64,000 bases of DNA from Zeaxanthinibacter sp. PT1 (GCF_028464225.1 NZ_JAQPCN010000002.1:124001-188000); one strand, 5' to 3'. Positions 26,550-35,434 are shown, counted from the stretch's first letter. Notes: generated from the letters alone by a model not told the origin. Numbers and translations are program-made.

Positions 26550-29390
26550 TCAGAACCATTGCCTGGTGAAAAGACCGGTTAGTGTACGCGGGCTTAAGGT
26601 TACGATAAAACGAATTTTCTGGTCGTAATTGGGTTGCCCCAGTTCCCATCCAAGGCTCGAATACACCGGGAAATACAGTTCAAAATAATCGGTAACCAGG
26701 TTAAGGCGGATACCGGAATCATAGACGAACCTGGCACTTTCCCCCTTATTTTTAAGGAATCCGGCATCTCCGTATACCTCTATCCACCTCCAAAGATTGA
26801 AACTGGCATTGGTGGTGGCCATCCAATCATTCGCAAAGGGGTTGGGGATTTTAGATTTAAACCCACCCTCAGCGATAATGATCTGCTGGCTGGTAATCCC
26901 GGACTCTTCTGATCTGCCCAGGTAATTAAGATCGAACAGGTAATCCGTAGGACGGTCTAGCGCAAAACTGAAAAAATCGGAATTGGTGGTATTTGAAAAG
27001 AATTTACCGGCAAAAAACCTCAGGTTCAGCTGTCGGTTATTCTCAAACAGCTTGCGGTACTCCATATCGAGGGCCAGCTTGGTGAAATTATTTTCATATT
27101 GGAAATCGGCAAACCAAGAGAAATAGTCGATTATCCCATTATTACTATGAATAAACCTGGCATTGAGCACACTGTAATCCGGTTCCGTTTCCAAATCTCC
27201 TAATGATGGGTCGATGGTCCTGAATACATTGACGTGTCGCAACAGCAGTGACTGTCTTTTGTTGGAACGCAGGTTATCCGGCCGCCAACCTAATGAGAAG
27301 GAAGGGGTCAGGGTAGAATAGCGGGAATTCTCCTGGAAATGAAACGTAGACCCTCCTAAACTGAAGTTACTGACGTATAAACCACTTTTAGCATGGTAAT
27401 TCCTCAGGGTAAAACGACCGTAGCCTACCATGGATCTCTCCCTCATAGCGTAAGTAGGGGCAAAGTCGAATATAAAAGGTCGCTCTATCAGAGTTTTATT
27501 GGTAATGCGAATTCCGGGCGAAACTCCATCGTAAATATTGAAATTGGCTACGGGCATATAGAAGATCTGCCGGTAGTAAGGATCTTCCGCATCTTTCAGG
27601 AACTGTAGTTTCAACTTCTTATTACTGGAAAAAAAACCGTTCAGGGATTTCCAGTTATCCCTTTGATTGAATTCCGGGATTACCTGGTCATAATTCAGGA
27701 CCAATCGGTCCTCGTCACCCCGTGGTAGGGTAACCTCTTTTTCTTCTTCAAAACCACTGATCCAGTATTTGGAGACGACCGAATCATTCTGCAAACCGAA
27801 AATAGAGATGGGCACCTTAGTTCCTGTTTTGTTCTTCAGGGTCACATGTAAGGAATCTTCTGTCTTTTCAACATCTCTGATCTTAAAATCGATTCTTTTA
27901 TTTGATGAGACATAGTCTTCAAAGAACCAACCGATGTCCTTATTCGAATTTTGCTCGAGAACCCGCTCAAAATCGGCGGCGGTAACCGGGGCTAATCGAT
28001 ACTCCTGGTAGAATTCCTTAATACTGTTATCTACGCGTTCTTTCCCGATATACTCTCCGAGATAGGCCAGGCCCAGGCCCGCCTTATAAGTGTTGACAAT
28101 CTTCTGGTTGAACTTGATGAGGGAATCATTGGGGGTAGTCAGGGGCTGATCCAGGTTCTTCCGAGCCATCAGCATGTAGAACAATGAATACTGGTCGTTA
28201 AAATCCAGTTGTGCCAGTTGAAAACTGCGCAATCCCCAGATGTCGGACAATTTCCCTAATAATTTTTGGTCCGGGTAGAATTCTTCTACGAATTGTATCA
28301 TCAGGTAATTGACCATGGCATCACTAACCCAATTTTCATGTCTTGGATCCAGGAAGACCGTTTCCCTCATATAGCTACGCAACGCGGTCTTCAAAAATTT
28401 CATCTCAAACTGGAACTGTTCGTTATACGGCCTGATGAACGAAGGCAGCATATTTAATCCATACAAGGGATTCTTGTCAAAATCGATCTCGGAGACCAGT
28501 AATTGCTCATAGGGGAATTTCCCCAGGTTATCATCGATAAACCGGGTGATCCTGTTAATAGACAAGCCCTGGGAGAGTTCGTCGTATTTATTAGCCTGTA
28601 TATCCGTAACTACGATAAGTTCCGGGGTAACATGTTTTTGGAAACGCTTTTGATGATTCAGGATAATATCGCAATTCTTGCGGTTAATCCCTTTTAGTGA
28701 TGCGTATTGCTTCCCGGGCAGCCTGGTGATACTCACTTCGTTAAAGTTTGTACCCAGGTAAAGGGAATCAGGGAATACAAAATTAAGGTATGTATCTGTT
28801 ACATCGGTATACAGATCTTCAAGGTTCTTATTACTGTAAAGATGCCAGGTGCTGTCGTACACCACGGGAGTAAGGTACCAGTCTTTCAGGTAATAACCCC
28901 CGCGACTGTTGTAGCCATATGGGGTGTACTTATTTGGCGGGAGTTGAACTTTATAGGTAAAAAAGATTTTGACTGAAGATCCCGGTGCTAGGGGTTTATT
29001 GAGGGCCACCCGGATCATGTCTTTCCCTTGCAGGTGTTTATAAGAGATAGCCCTGTATTCATCATCTACCACACCTAGAATTTCGGTGTACCCTCTTTCG
29101 TCCTCCGAGGCGAGATGGAGACTTTTTTTAAAATCTTCAGCAAAGCGTTCTGCCAGGGCTGTATTCTTGTCGGAATAAGCATTGGCCCAGTCGTTAAAGT
29201 AGACAAATTGCAGGGTATCCCTGGAGTCATTAACGTAGACAAATTCTTGCTGAATCTCTATCTGCTTGGACTCAGCGTCTAGCGTAGCAGTAATAATATT
29301 ATTATGCTGCCCCTTTATTTCCTGGATCATACCAGTACATAGATAGGACAGCAATAGGATGGTAAAGGCATTAGAGCGCAGGGACACCAT
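26550..29390 (-). CDS. M1-peptidase-like domain (catalytically degenerate) fused to an outer-membrane beta-barrel
   Basis: A 946-aa exported protein. Residues 1-28 are a signal peptide. Residues about 30-590 follow the M1 aminopeptidase layout, but the zinc site is gone: aligned without gaps to the active M1 enzyme at 7538-9637, HELAH becomes K334-T-A-L-R338, the glutamate ligand becomes D357 (WVSDAMVNYL), and the GxMEN motif reads GLNML. Residues about 600-946 alternate aromatic and polar residues in many short strands and end in an aromatic residue (RQWF), as expected of an outer-membrane barrel recognised by BamA. I infer a surface or periplasm-facing binding domain on a porin-like barrel, not a peptidase. 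It lies six bases after the LOG gene. Confidence 0.75.
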   Translation of the reverse strand: MVSLRSNAFTILLLSYLCTGMIQEIKGQHNNIITATLDAESKQIEIQQEFVYVNDSRDTLQFVYFNDWANAYSDKNTALAERFAEDFKKSLHLASEDERGYTEILGVVDDEYRAISYKHLQGKDMIRVALNKPLAPGSSVKIFFTYKVQLPPNKYTPYGYNSRGGYYLKDWYLTPVVYDSTWHLYSNKNLEDLYTDVTDTYLNFVFPDSLYLGTNFNEVSITRLPGKQYASLKGINRKNCDIILNHQKRFQKHVTPELIVVTDIQANKYDELSQGLSINRITRFIDDNLGKFPYEQLLVSEIDFDKNPLYGLNMLPSFIRPYNEQFQFEMKFLKTALRSYMRETVFLDPRHENWVSDAMVNYLMIQFVEEFYPDQKLLGKLSDIWGLRSFQLAQLDFNDQYSLFYMLMARKNLDQPLTTPNDSLIKFNQKIVNTYKAGLGLAYLGEYIGKERVDNSIKEFYQEYRLAPVTAADFERVLEQNSNKDIGWFFEDYVSSNKRIDFKIRDVEKTEDSLHVTLKNKTGTKVPISIFGLQNDSVVSKYWISGFEEEKEVTLPRGDEDRLVLNYDQVIPEFNQRDNWKSLNGFFSSNKKLKLQFLKDAEDPYYRQIFYMPVANFNIYDGVSPGIRITNKTLIERPFIFDFAPTYAMRERSMVGYGRFTLRNYHAKSGLYVSNFSLGGSTFHFQENSRYSTLTPSFSLGWRPDNLRSNKRQSLLLRHVNVFRTIDPSLGDLETEPDYSVLNARFIHSNNGIIDYFSWFADFQYENNFTKLALDMEYRKLFENNRQLNLRFFAGKFFSNTTNSDFFSFALDRPTDYLFDLNYLGRSEESGITSQQIIIAEGGFKSKIPNPFANDWMATTNASFNLWRWIEVYGDAGFLKNKGESARFVYDSGIRLNLVTDYFELYFPVYSSLGWELGQPNYDQKIRFIVTLSPRTLTGLFTRQWF

Positions 29391-29396
29391 AAGCCT

Positions 29397-30083
29397 TTAG
29401 AAGTTTGGACTAAGAGTATGCCCTTTGTAAAAGGCATCAATTATGTCAACCACTTCCTCGGCATTATCTGCCAGGTGGATTAGGTCCAGGTCCGTGGCAG
29501 AGATGTTTCCTACACCTAACATGGTTTCTTTGATCCAGTCCAGCAGTCCCTGCCAGAATTCGGATCCGACCAGAATGATGGGAAACTTCCCGATCTTATT
29601 TGTCTGTATCAGTGTGATCGCTTCAAAGAGTTCATCCAGGGTTCCAAATCCGCCGGGCATTACCACGAATCCTTGTGAATACTTCACAAACATAACCTTG
29701 CGCACAAAGAAGTAATCAAAATCCAGGCTTTTATCACTGTCGATGTACGGGTTATCGTGCTGCTCAAAAGGCAGATCGATATTCAAACCTACCGAGGTTC
29801 CCCCGGCTTGGTGCGCGCCACGGTTACCGGCTTCCATGATCCCCGGCCCACCCCCGGTGATGATACCGTAACCGGCCTCAGCCACCTTCTGTGCAATCTC
29901 GATAGCCAATTGGTAGTACTTCCCGTCCTCTTTGGTCCGGGCTGAACCAAATATGGAAACGCATGGTCCTATGGCACTCATTTTTTCAAATCCATTTACA
30001 AATTCTCCCATGATCTTGAAGATCGCCCAGGAGTCGTTTGTTTTTATCTCATTCCATCCTTTAGAATGTTGTTCTTTTCTCAT
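29397..30083 (-). CDS. LOG family protein (TIGR00730)
   Basis: Rossmann-like protein of the LOG family, 228 aa, with GGGPGIMEAGNRGA near residue 80 and the signature PGGFGTLDELFEA near 145. LOG enzymes hydrolyse cytokinin-type nucleoside monophosphates to base and ribose 5-phosphate; bacterial members often act as nucleotide 5'-monophosphate nucleosidases. Databases sometimes call them lysine decarboxylases, which is not supported. It sits between uvrA (52 bp upstream) and the M1-like barrel gene (six bases downstream) on the same strand. Confidence 0.9.
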   Translation of the reverse strand: MRKEQHSKGWNEIKTNDSWAIFKIMGEFVNGFEKMSAIGPCVSIFGSARTKEDGKYYQLAIEIAQKVAEAGYGIITGGGPGIMEAGNRGAHQAGGTSVGLNIDLPFEQHDNPYIDSDKSLDFDYFFVRKVMFVKYSQGFVVMPGGFGTLDELFEAITLIQTNKIGKFPIILVGSEFWQGLLDWIKETMLGVGNISATDLDLIHLADNAEEVVDIIDAFYKGHTLSPNF

Positions 30084-30135
30084 TGGTAATAGTCTGTATG
30101 TATTTATTTCCGCTTATGATATTCCCCTGCGGTAA

Positions 30136-32994
30136 TTATCGGTCTACGGATTGAGGTATTTTTATCTTAAGTTCCTCTTTCAAGAACTTCGCAGTATGAC
30201 TTTTAGTATGTTGTGCTACTTCTTCCGGGGTACCTGTGGCGACGACCTGTCCGCCATCACGTCCGCCCTCGTAACCTATATCTATAATATAGTCTGCCAT
30301 CTTGATAACATCCATATTGTGTTCGATGACCAAGATAGTGTTTCCTTTATCAACCAGCTTATTTAATACGCCCATCAGCACTCGTATATCCTCAAAGTGA
30401 AGTCCGGTAGTAGGCTCGTCAAGGATATAGAACGTATTACCGGTATCTCTCTTAGAGAGCTCAGTGGCTAATTTAACCCGCTGTGCTTCACCCCCGGAGA
30501 GTGTGGTAGACTGTTGGCCCAGTGAGATATAACCAAGGCCTACATCCTGGATGGTCTTGAGTTTACGGTAGATCTTTGGAATATTTTCAAAGAATTCGAC
30601 CGCCTCATTAATGGTCATTTCCAATACGTCCGATATAGATTTGCCTTTATAGCGGATCTCCAGGGTTTCCCTGTTAAATCGCTTGCCGTTGCAAGTCTCA
30701 CATTCTACGTAGACATCAGGGAGGAAATTCATTTCTATTACCCGCATCCCACCGCCCTGGCAGGTTTCGCATCGCCCGCCTTTCACGTTAAAACTAAAAC
30801 GGCCCGGCTTATATCCACGGATCGCAGCCTCAGGGGTCTTGGCAAACAGCGATCGGATCTCGCTGAAGACCCCGGTATAGGTTGCCGGGTTAGATCTCGG
30901 GGTACGCCCAATTGGCGACTGGTTGATATCGATTACCTTATCTATATGTTCAAGGCCCTTGATCGACTTGTAGGGCATGGGTTTTTTAACCCCGTTAAAA
31001 TAGTGAGCGTTCATGATAGGGTAGAGGGTCTCGTTGACCAGGGTAGATTTTCCACTACCCGAAACCCCGGTAACCCCGATCAGGGTACCCAGCGGGAATT
31101 TGACCTTGATATCTTTCAGGTTATTCCCTGTACATCCTTCCAGGGTAATGGATTTTCCATTGCCCTTTCTCCTTTCTTCGGGAACGGGGATCTCCCGTGT
31201 TCCGGACATGTATTCTGCGGTTAAGGTTTTGTGGTGTGCCAATTCTGACGGTGGCCCCTCGGAAATTATCTCACCTCCATGCCGTCCTGCACGCGGACCA
31301 ATATCAATGACATGGTCTGCACTGAGGATCATATCTTTATCATGCTCGACCACGATCACTGAATTCCCTAAATCCCTCAGTGATTCCAGGGAATTTATCA
31401 GGCGTTGGTTGTCCCGTTGATGTAAGCCGATACTGGGCTCATCCAGGATATATAAAACTCCGACAAGTTGCGAGCCGATCTGGGTGGCCAGCCGAATACG
31501 CTGCGCTTCACCCCCCGATAAGGATTTTGAGCTGCGGTTCAATGATAGGTAATTGAGGCCTACATCCAGTAAAAACTGCACTCGGCTGCTGATCTCCTTA
31601 ATGATCTCACTGGCAATGATCTTCTGGTTACCTTCCAGGGAGTGATCCAGATTCTCAAAGAATTCAGCCAATTCCCCGATATCCATATGAGCCAGGTCTG
31701 CAATACTTTTTTCAGAAATCCTGAAGTTAAGTGCTTCTTTTTTCAGGCGACTCCCCTCGCAGGCAGGACATTCTACCTTATCCATATATTCCTTTGCCCA
31801 GAGCCGGATAGCCCTGCTGTCATTACTTTCAAACTGGCTGTGGATAAAATTGGCGATGCCTTCGTAATCAATATGGTACTGCCGTTTTACCCCAAGGGTT
31901 TTGGAGGTATAATCAAATTTTTCGTTTCCGCCGTTCATGATCACATCCAGGGCTTCTGCCGGGATCTTCTCTATTGGGTCGGTCAATTCGAACCCATAGC
32001 GGGTACCGATGGTTTCCAGCTGTCGGAATGCCCAGGATTTCTTGAATTCTCCCAATGGAGCTAATCCTCCGGCCTTGATAGACAGCTTTGGATTAGGGAT
32101 GATCTTTTTCTTATTAACCTGGTGAACGTGGCCCAGGCCGTTGCACTTAGGACACATCCCTTTGGGCGAATTAAAGGAAAAGGTATTGGGTTCCGGGTTG
32201 GGGTAGGAGATACCCGTAGTAGGGCACATGAGGTCACGACTGAAGTATCGCGGCACTTCGGCTCCTTCTTCCAGGACCATCATCACATTGTCTCCGTGGT
32301 ACATGGCCGTGGGGATTGTTTCAGCAAGTCTTTTCTGGAAATCGGGGGTATCCGAGACCTTTAAACGATCTATAATGATCTCTATGTCATGTGTTTTATA
32401 ACGGTCTACTTTCATCCCCTTGACCAGGTCGCGGATCTCACCATCTACACGTACTTTTACAAAACCTTGTTTTGCAATCTGCTCAAATAGTTCCCTGTAA
32501 TGACCTTTCCGGGAACGTATGACGGGAGCCAGGATATTGATCTTTTTACCGTCGTATGAAGATGTGATCAACTGCCCGATCTGCTCATCGTTATAACTGA
32601 CCATCTTTTCCCCGGTATTGTAGCTATAAGCATCTGCAGCCCTTGCGAACAGCAGCCTTAAAAAATCGTAAACTTCGGTGATGGTCCCCACGGTAGACCG
32701 GGGTGATTTAGAGGTAGTTTTCTGTTCTATGGCAATTACAGGCGAGAGACCATCAATCTTGTCTACATCAGGCCTTTCTAATCCCCCCAGGAATTGCCTT
32801 GCGTAGGCCGAAAAGGTTTCAATATACCTTCGTTGTCCTTCTGCATAGATGGTATCAAAGGCCAGTGACGACTTGCCACTGCCGCTGAGCCCTGTAATTA
32901 CAACCAATTGTTCCCTGGGGATGGTGACATCAATATTCTTTAGATTGTGTACCCTTGCCCCCTTTACTTCTATGTTCTCTTCGTATCTTATCAT
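30136..32994 (-). CDS. uvrA: Excinuclease ABC subunit A
   Basis: Damage-recognition ATPase of nucleotide excision repair. From the ATG at 32994 it is 952 aa; a TTG two codons upstream (33000) gives a longer reading that I think is not used. Two ABC cassettes: Walker A GLSGSGKS near residue 35 and GVSGSGKS near 643; two signature motifs SLSGGEAQRIRLA and TLSGGEAQRVKLA. Zinc modules are visible at CPKCNGLG, CPACEGSRL and CETCQGGG/CETCNGKR. It follows the TIGR03915 repair gene on the same strand after about 100 bp. I saw no copy of the dyad found at 35346-35420 directly upstream. Confidence 0.97.
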   Translation of the reverse strand: MIRYEENIEVKGARVHNLKNIDVTIPREQLVVITGLSGSGKSSLAFDTIYAEGQRRYIETFSAYARQFLGGLERPDVDKIDGLSPVIAIEQKTTSKSPRSTVGTITEVYDFLRLLFARAADAYSYNTGEKMVSYNDEQIGQLITSSYDGKKINILAPVIRSRKGHYRELFEQIAKQGFVKVRVDGEIRDLVKGMKVDRYKTHDIEIIIDRLKVSDTPDFQKRLAETIPTAMYHGDNVMMVLEEGAEVPRYFSRDLMCPTTGISYPNPEPNTFSFNSPKGMCPKCNGLGHVHQVNKKKIIPNPKLSIKAGGLAPLGEFKKSWAFRQLETIGTRYGFELTDPIEKIPAEALDVIMNGGNEKFDYTSKTLGVKRQYHIDYEGIANFIHSQFESNDSRAIRLWAKEYMDKVECPACEGSRLKKEALNFRISEKSIADLAHMDIGELAEFFENLDHSLEGNQKIIASEIIKEISSRVQFLLDVGLNYLSLNRSSKSLSGGEAQRIRLATQIGSQLVGVLYILDEPSIGLHQRDNQRLINSLESLRDLGNSVIVVEHDKDMILSADHVIDIGPRAGRHGGEIISEGPPSELAHHKTLTAEYMSGTREIPVPEERRKGNGKSITLEGCTGNNLKDIKVKFPLGTLIGVTGVSGSGKSTLVNETLYPIMNAHYFNGVKKPMPYKSIKGLEHIDKVIDINQSPIGRTPRSNPATYTGVFSEIRSLFAKTPEAAIRGYKPGRFSFNVKGGRCETCQGGGMRVIEMNFLPDVYVECETCNGKRFNRETLEIRYKGKSISDVLEMTINEAVEFFENIPKIYRKLKTIQDVGLGYISLGQQSTTLSGGEAQRVKLATELSKRDTGNTFYILDEPTTGLHFEDIRVLMGVLNKLVDKGNTILVIEHNMDVIKMADYIIDIGYEGGRDGGQVVATGTPEEVAQHTKSHTAKFLKEELKIKIPQSVDR

Positions 32995-33092
32995 TAACAA
33001 TCAGCCAAACCGCTAAAATACAATAATCAGCCGTAAAACGGAAGCAGCATTCATCTTGCCGGCTGTTAATATCAGGTTAAGATTTAAAACGC

Positions 33093-33884
33093 TCAGGCAC
33101 CCGGTAGAGCATTCGCCGGGTTCTTCTCACTCAGGTATTTCCAATAGCGACGCGGAACGTGTTGTTCGTGAAGTTTTTTGTTGATTCTTGATCGAATATT
33201 GGTCTTCTGAAAATAAGTGCCCCAGAGCTGCTGGTAAGCACTTTCATCTTCGTGGAATTCATCTCCCAGCTTCAGGCTATTGGTATAAGACTTAGGCAGG
33301 TCCATATTGACTAAGCTTAGTCGGTTTCCATCATAATGGAGGCCATAATTGCGTTTCAGGTCGTATATGATCCACTCCTGGTCTGCATAACGGGAACGGA
33401 AATGGCGTGAGATTAAGGGCAGTACATTGAAGTCAGGTTCAATATTGGCAAAATAGATTCCATCTGCGGTAAGCTGAAATCGAACAAAAGCTTCCATCCG
33501 ATGCTTTTCACGCCCCACCTTACGAGCCAATTGTTCGATGCGCAGCACCATTTCGTTCCCGAGATCTGTGCGAACTGCACGTACTTCTGAAAAGATTCTC
33601 TGTATATAGGATAACAACAGCCGCTCTATACCTTCCTGCTCACTGAGAAAAGCAAAATAGATCTCTTTAATGGCCTGCCCGTTTTTTTTTCTTATCCCGT
33701 TCCACACCCTTTGAGCCAGGGCCGTATCAGTCACGATATAGACGGCATCCGAGAACAACCCATGTTGGCCATGGTCCGCTCTTTGGATATCCGCAGTGAT
33801 GATCTTATCACTGTAAGTTTTAAACACTGCGGTCAGAAAACCGTTAAAACTTCCGTCGTAAAGTAAAATTGTAGCTTGTTCCAT
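33093..33884 (-). CDS. TIGR03915 family putative DNA repair protein (DUF4130)
   Basis: A 263-aa protein of the DUF4130/TIGR03915 family, recognised by YDGSFNGFLTAVF at the N-terminus, the central KVGREKHRMEAFVRFQ near residue 130, and HYDGNRL. The family is nearly always encoded next to the TIGR03916 radical SAM protein, and in other bacteria the same domain is fused to a UdgX-type uracil-DNA-binding domain. That supports DNA repair, but no reaction is known. The ATG at 33884 lies two bases after the radical SAM stop; a TTG at 33890 would overlap it. The tail (QHVPRRYWKYLSEK) is basic. Confidence 0.85.
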   Translation of the reverse strand: MEQATILLYDGSFNGFLTAVFKTYSDKIITADIQRADHGQHGLFSDAVYIVTDTALAQRVWNGIRKKNGQAIKEIYFAFLSEQEGIERLLLSYIQRIFSEVRAVRTDLGNEMVLRIEQLARKVGREKHRMEAFVRFQLTADGIYFANIEPDFNVLPLISRHFRSRYADQEWIIYDLKRNYGLHYDGNRLSLVNMDLPKSYTNSLKLGDEFHEDESAYQQLWGTYFQKTNIRSRINKKLHEQHVPRRYWKYLSEKNPANALPGA

Positions 33885-33886
33885 GA

Positions 33887-35149
33887 TCAATTGAATAAAC
33901 TGAGTTGATTAGAGTGAAGGTGTCTGTATTTGCCATGAGACTGCTGTAAGATCAGCGCTTTAAGGTTACCTGCTTCCCGGTCCCTGTGGTATACATCAGG
34001 GGAGGCACAGGTGATAAAATATTTGGCCCGGTTCAGGGCCAACTGAAAGCGGGAGAGGTGATCCCAGGTAAGGGCGCGGTGTCTTCTAGCTTTTAAAATA
34101 GTGTGTACACTTTTGATCCCGATCCCGGGTACCCTCGCCAGCAGTTGTTTGTCAGCGGTATTTATATCTACGGGGAACAATTGTAAATTTCGAAGGGCCC
34201 AGCTGAGCTTGGGGTCTATATCGGTATCGAGGAAAGGCTTTTGCTCATCCAACAGTTCTTTTACTGAAAAACCATAAAACCGTAGCAGCCAGTCTGCCTG
34301 GTATAAGCGATTCTCCCGTAACACAGGAACCTGGGAACCCAATGCAGGTAAGCGGGTGTCCGAAGCCACGGGGATGTAGCCGGAATAGTAGACGCGTTTC
34401 ATACCGTAGTTTCGATAGTAATGGGTGGCACTGTACATGATGTCCCGGTCAGACTCGCCCGTGGCACCAACGATCATCTGGGTACTCTGCCCGGCCGGAG
34501 CGTATTTAGGAGTATGGCGGTTCACCTTTAACTCGTCCCGGTATCGGATGATCTCGTTTTTCACCTTATTCATGGGCTGGGTAAAGTCTTCGTGACGCTT
34601 ATCGGGAGCCAGTAATTTTAAACCGGAAATGGTGGGGATCTCAATATTGACCGATAAGCGGTCCGCGTACAGGCCAGCCTCGTACATGAGTTCATCACTC
34701 GCGCCCGGAATGGATTTCAGGTGGATATACCCATTAAAGTTTTCCTCTAACCGCAGCTTCTTCGCCACTGCGATCAGTCGCTCCATAGTATGGTCTGCAC
34801 TCTTAAAGATACCGGAGCTCAGAAAGAGCCCCTCAATATAATTACGGCGGTAAAAATTAATAGTCAGGTCTACCACCTCCTGTATCTTAAAAGCGGCTCT
34901 TGGAATATCATTGCTCTTGCGGGTGACACAGTAGGCACAATCAAAAATACAGTGATTGGTAAGCAATATTTTCAGCAAGGAAACACATCGCCCATCTTCT
35001 GTATAACTATGGCAGATTCCCATTCCTGTGCTATCGCCCAGACCTTTGGATGTATTTTTCCGGTTACTGCCGCTGCTGGCACAAGAGACATCGTATTTAG
35101 CGGCATCGGCCAGTATACTTAATTTTTCACGAATTCTGTTATAATCCAT
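33887..35149 (-). CDS. Putative DNA modification/repair radical SAM protein (TIGR03916) with clamp-binding tail
   Basis: A 420-aa radical SAM protein. The cluster motif is C67-x3-C71-x2-C74 (NHCIFDCAYC); further cysteines at 23, 46 and 55 precede it. Residues about 330-365 form a helix-hairpin-helix (NTADKQLLARVPGIGIKSVH), a DNA-binding element. The last six residues are QLSLFN, matching the QL(S/D)LF beta-sliding-clamp motif, so the enzyme may be recruited to replication forks. Known only as a putative repair family; the substrate is unknown. Partners are the TIGR03915 gene just downstream and a small clamp-motif ORF 24 bp upstream. Confidence 0.86.
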   Translation of the reverse strand: MDYNRIREKLSILADAAKYDVSCASSGSNRKNTSKGLGDSTGMGICHSYTEDGRCVSLLKILLTNHCIFDCAYCVTRKSNDIPRAAFKIQEVVDLTINFYRRNYIEGLFLSSGIFKSADHTMERLIAVAKKLRLEENFNGYIHLKSIPGASDELMYEAGLYADRLSVNIEIPTISGLKLLAPDKRHEDFTQPMNKVKNEIIRYRDELKVNRHTPKYAPAGQSTQMIVGATGESDRDIMYSATHYYRNYGMKRVYYSGYIPVASDTRLPALGSQVPVLRENRLYQADWLLRFYGFSVKELLDEQKPFLDTDIDPKLSWALRNLQLFPVDINTADKQLLARVPGIGIKSVHTILKARRHRALTWDHLSRFQLALNRAKYFITCASPDVYHRDREAGNLKALILQQSHGKYRHLHSNQLSLFN

Positions 35150-35173
35150 TCCCAGGTTAAGTTTTGATTTGAA

Positions 35174-35335
35174 CTATTCAAATAGGTTCAGTTGCATTCC
35201 GCTGGTCGCTGATGCTTCTAAAGAAGAGGTGCTTTTTACCCTTCCCCGTCTTCTCACTCTCACCTGCCCGGGTTGTTGCCCCTGGTCCTCCATTCCCTTC
35301 CGTGCCCAATCGGCCAATTTCTGCTGTAGTATCAT
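35174..35335 (-). CDS. Small 53-aa ORF ending in a clamp-binding-like motif
   Basis: An unannotated short frame from an ATG at 35335 to TAG at 35174. The protein begins MILQQKLADWARK, has a basic middle (VRVRRRGRVK) and ends MQLNLFE. The final QLNLFE resembles the beta-clamp-binding motif, and the radical SAM gene that starts 24 bp further on ends almost identically (QLSLFN). The ATG lies about 20 bp after a TAnnTTTG element and just past the operator array, so it would be the first gene of the repair operon. A GTG one codon upstream is an alternative start. It is too short to place in a family; coding status rests on position and tail. Confidence 0.6.
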   Translation of the reverse strand: MILQQKLADWARKGMEDQGQQPGQVRVRRRGRVKSTSSLEASATSGMQLNLFE

Positions 35336-35345
35336 CACGCATTAT

Positions 35346-35420
35346 TTGTAATTATTCCAAAATTATGGAAATATTCCTAATATTGGAAATAATCCAAATA
35401 AAATTTTGGAAATACTCCAA
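35346..35420. promoter_or_regulatory. Array of four 15-bp dyads, candidate operators of the LexA-like regulator
   Basis: Four copies of a symmetric element lie in the divergent region: TTGTAATTATTCCAA (35346), ATGGAAATATTCCTA (35365), TTGGAAATAATCCAA (35383) and TTGGAAATACTCCAA (35406). The last two are perfect TTGGA-N5-TCCAA dyads; the other two are weaker. Centre spacings are 19, 18 and 23 bp. The rightmost copy contains the -33 TTG of the rightward promoter, and the two leftmost flank or overlap the leftward -7. Binding here would repress both directions. The sequence differs from the E. coli (CTGT-N8-ACAG) and Bacillus (GAAC-N4-GTTC) LexA boxes. Confidence 0.65.
35358..35365 (-). promoter_or_regulatory. 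Candidate -7 element for the small ORF and radical SAM operon
   Basis: TAATTTTG on the minus strand, about 22 bases before the small ORF's ATG. No TTG at ideal spacing was found, so a partner element is missing or unusual. It sits between the first two dyads of the operator array. Confidence 0.4.
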
Positions 35421-35434
35421 ATTTTGTACTTTTG
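35404..35434 (+). promoter_or_regulatory. Promoter of the LexA-like S24 gene
   Basis: TTTTG (35404-35408), 18 bases, then TACTTTTG (35427-35434): a full match to the Bacteroidota promoter pattern. The spacer and -33 element are covered by the fourth dyad, which fits autorepression. The expected leader is about 70 bases. Confidence 0.6.

Noticed and set aside
29397-30083. Lysine decarboxylase
   Set aside because: The PGGFGTLDE signature belongs to LOG-type phosphoribohydrolases; the decarboxylase name is a known misannotation.
32995-33000. TTG start two codons upstream for uvrA
   Set aside because: The ATG at 32994 begins the conserved UvrA N-terminus; the extra two codons add nothing.
33001-33092. 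Copy of the TTGGA-N5-TCCAA dyad before uvrA
   Set aside because: No match found by reading; uvrA could still be reached by read-through from the repair operon. The region before the UvrD-type helicase (13852-14031) also showed none.
35169-35351. Plus-strand ORF opposite the small repair-operon ORF
   Set aside because: It overlaps the minus-strand 53-aa frame whose position, promoter element and clamp-type tail give better support; no homology or start context for the plus frame.
35346-35420. CRISPR-like repeats
   Set aside because: Four 15-bp units with 3-8 bp between them are too short and close for a CRISPR array, and no cas gene is present; the symmetry and promoter overlap fit operators.
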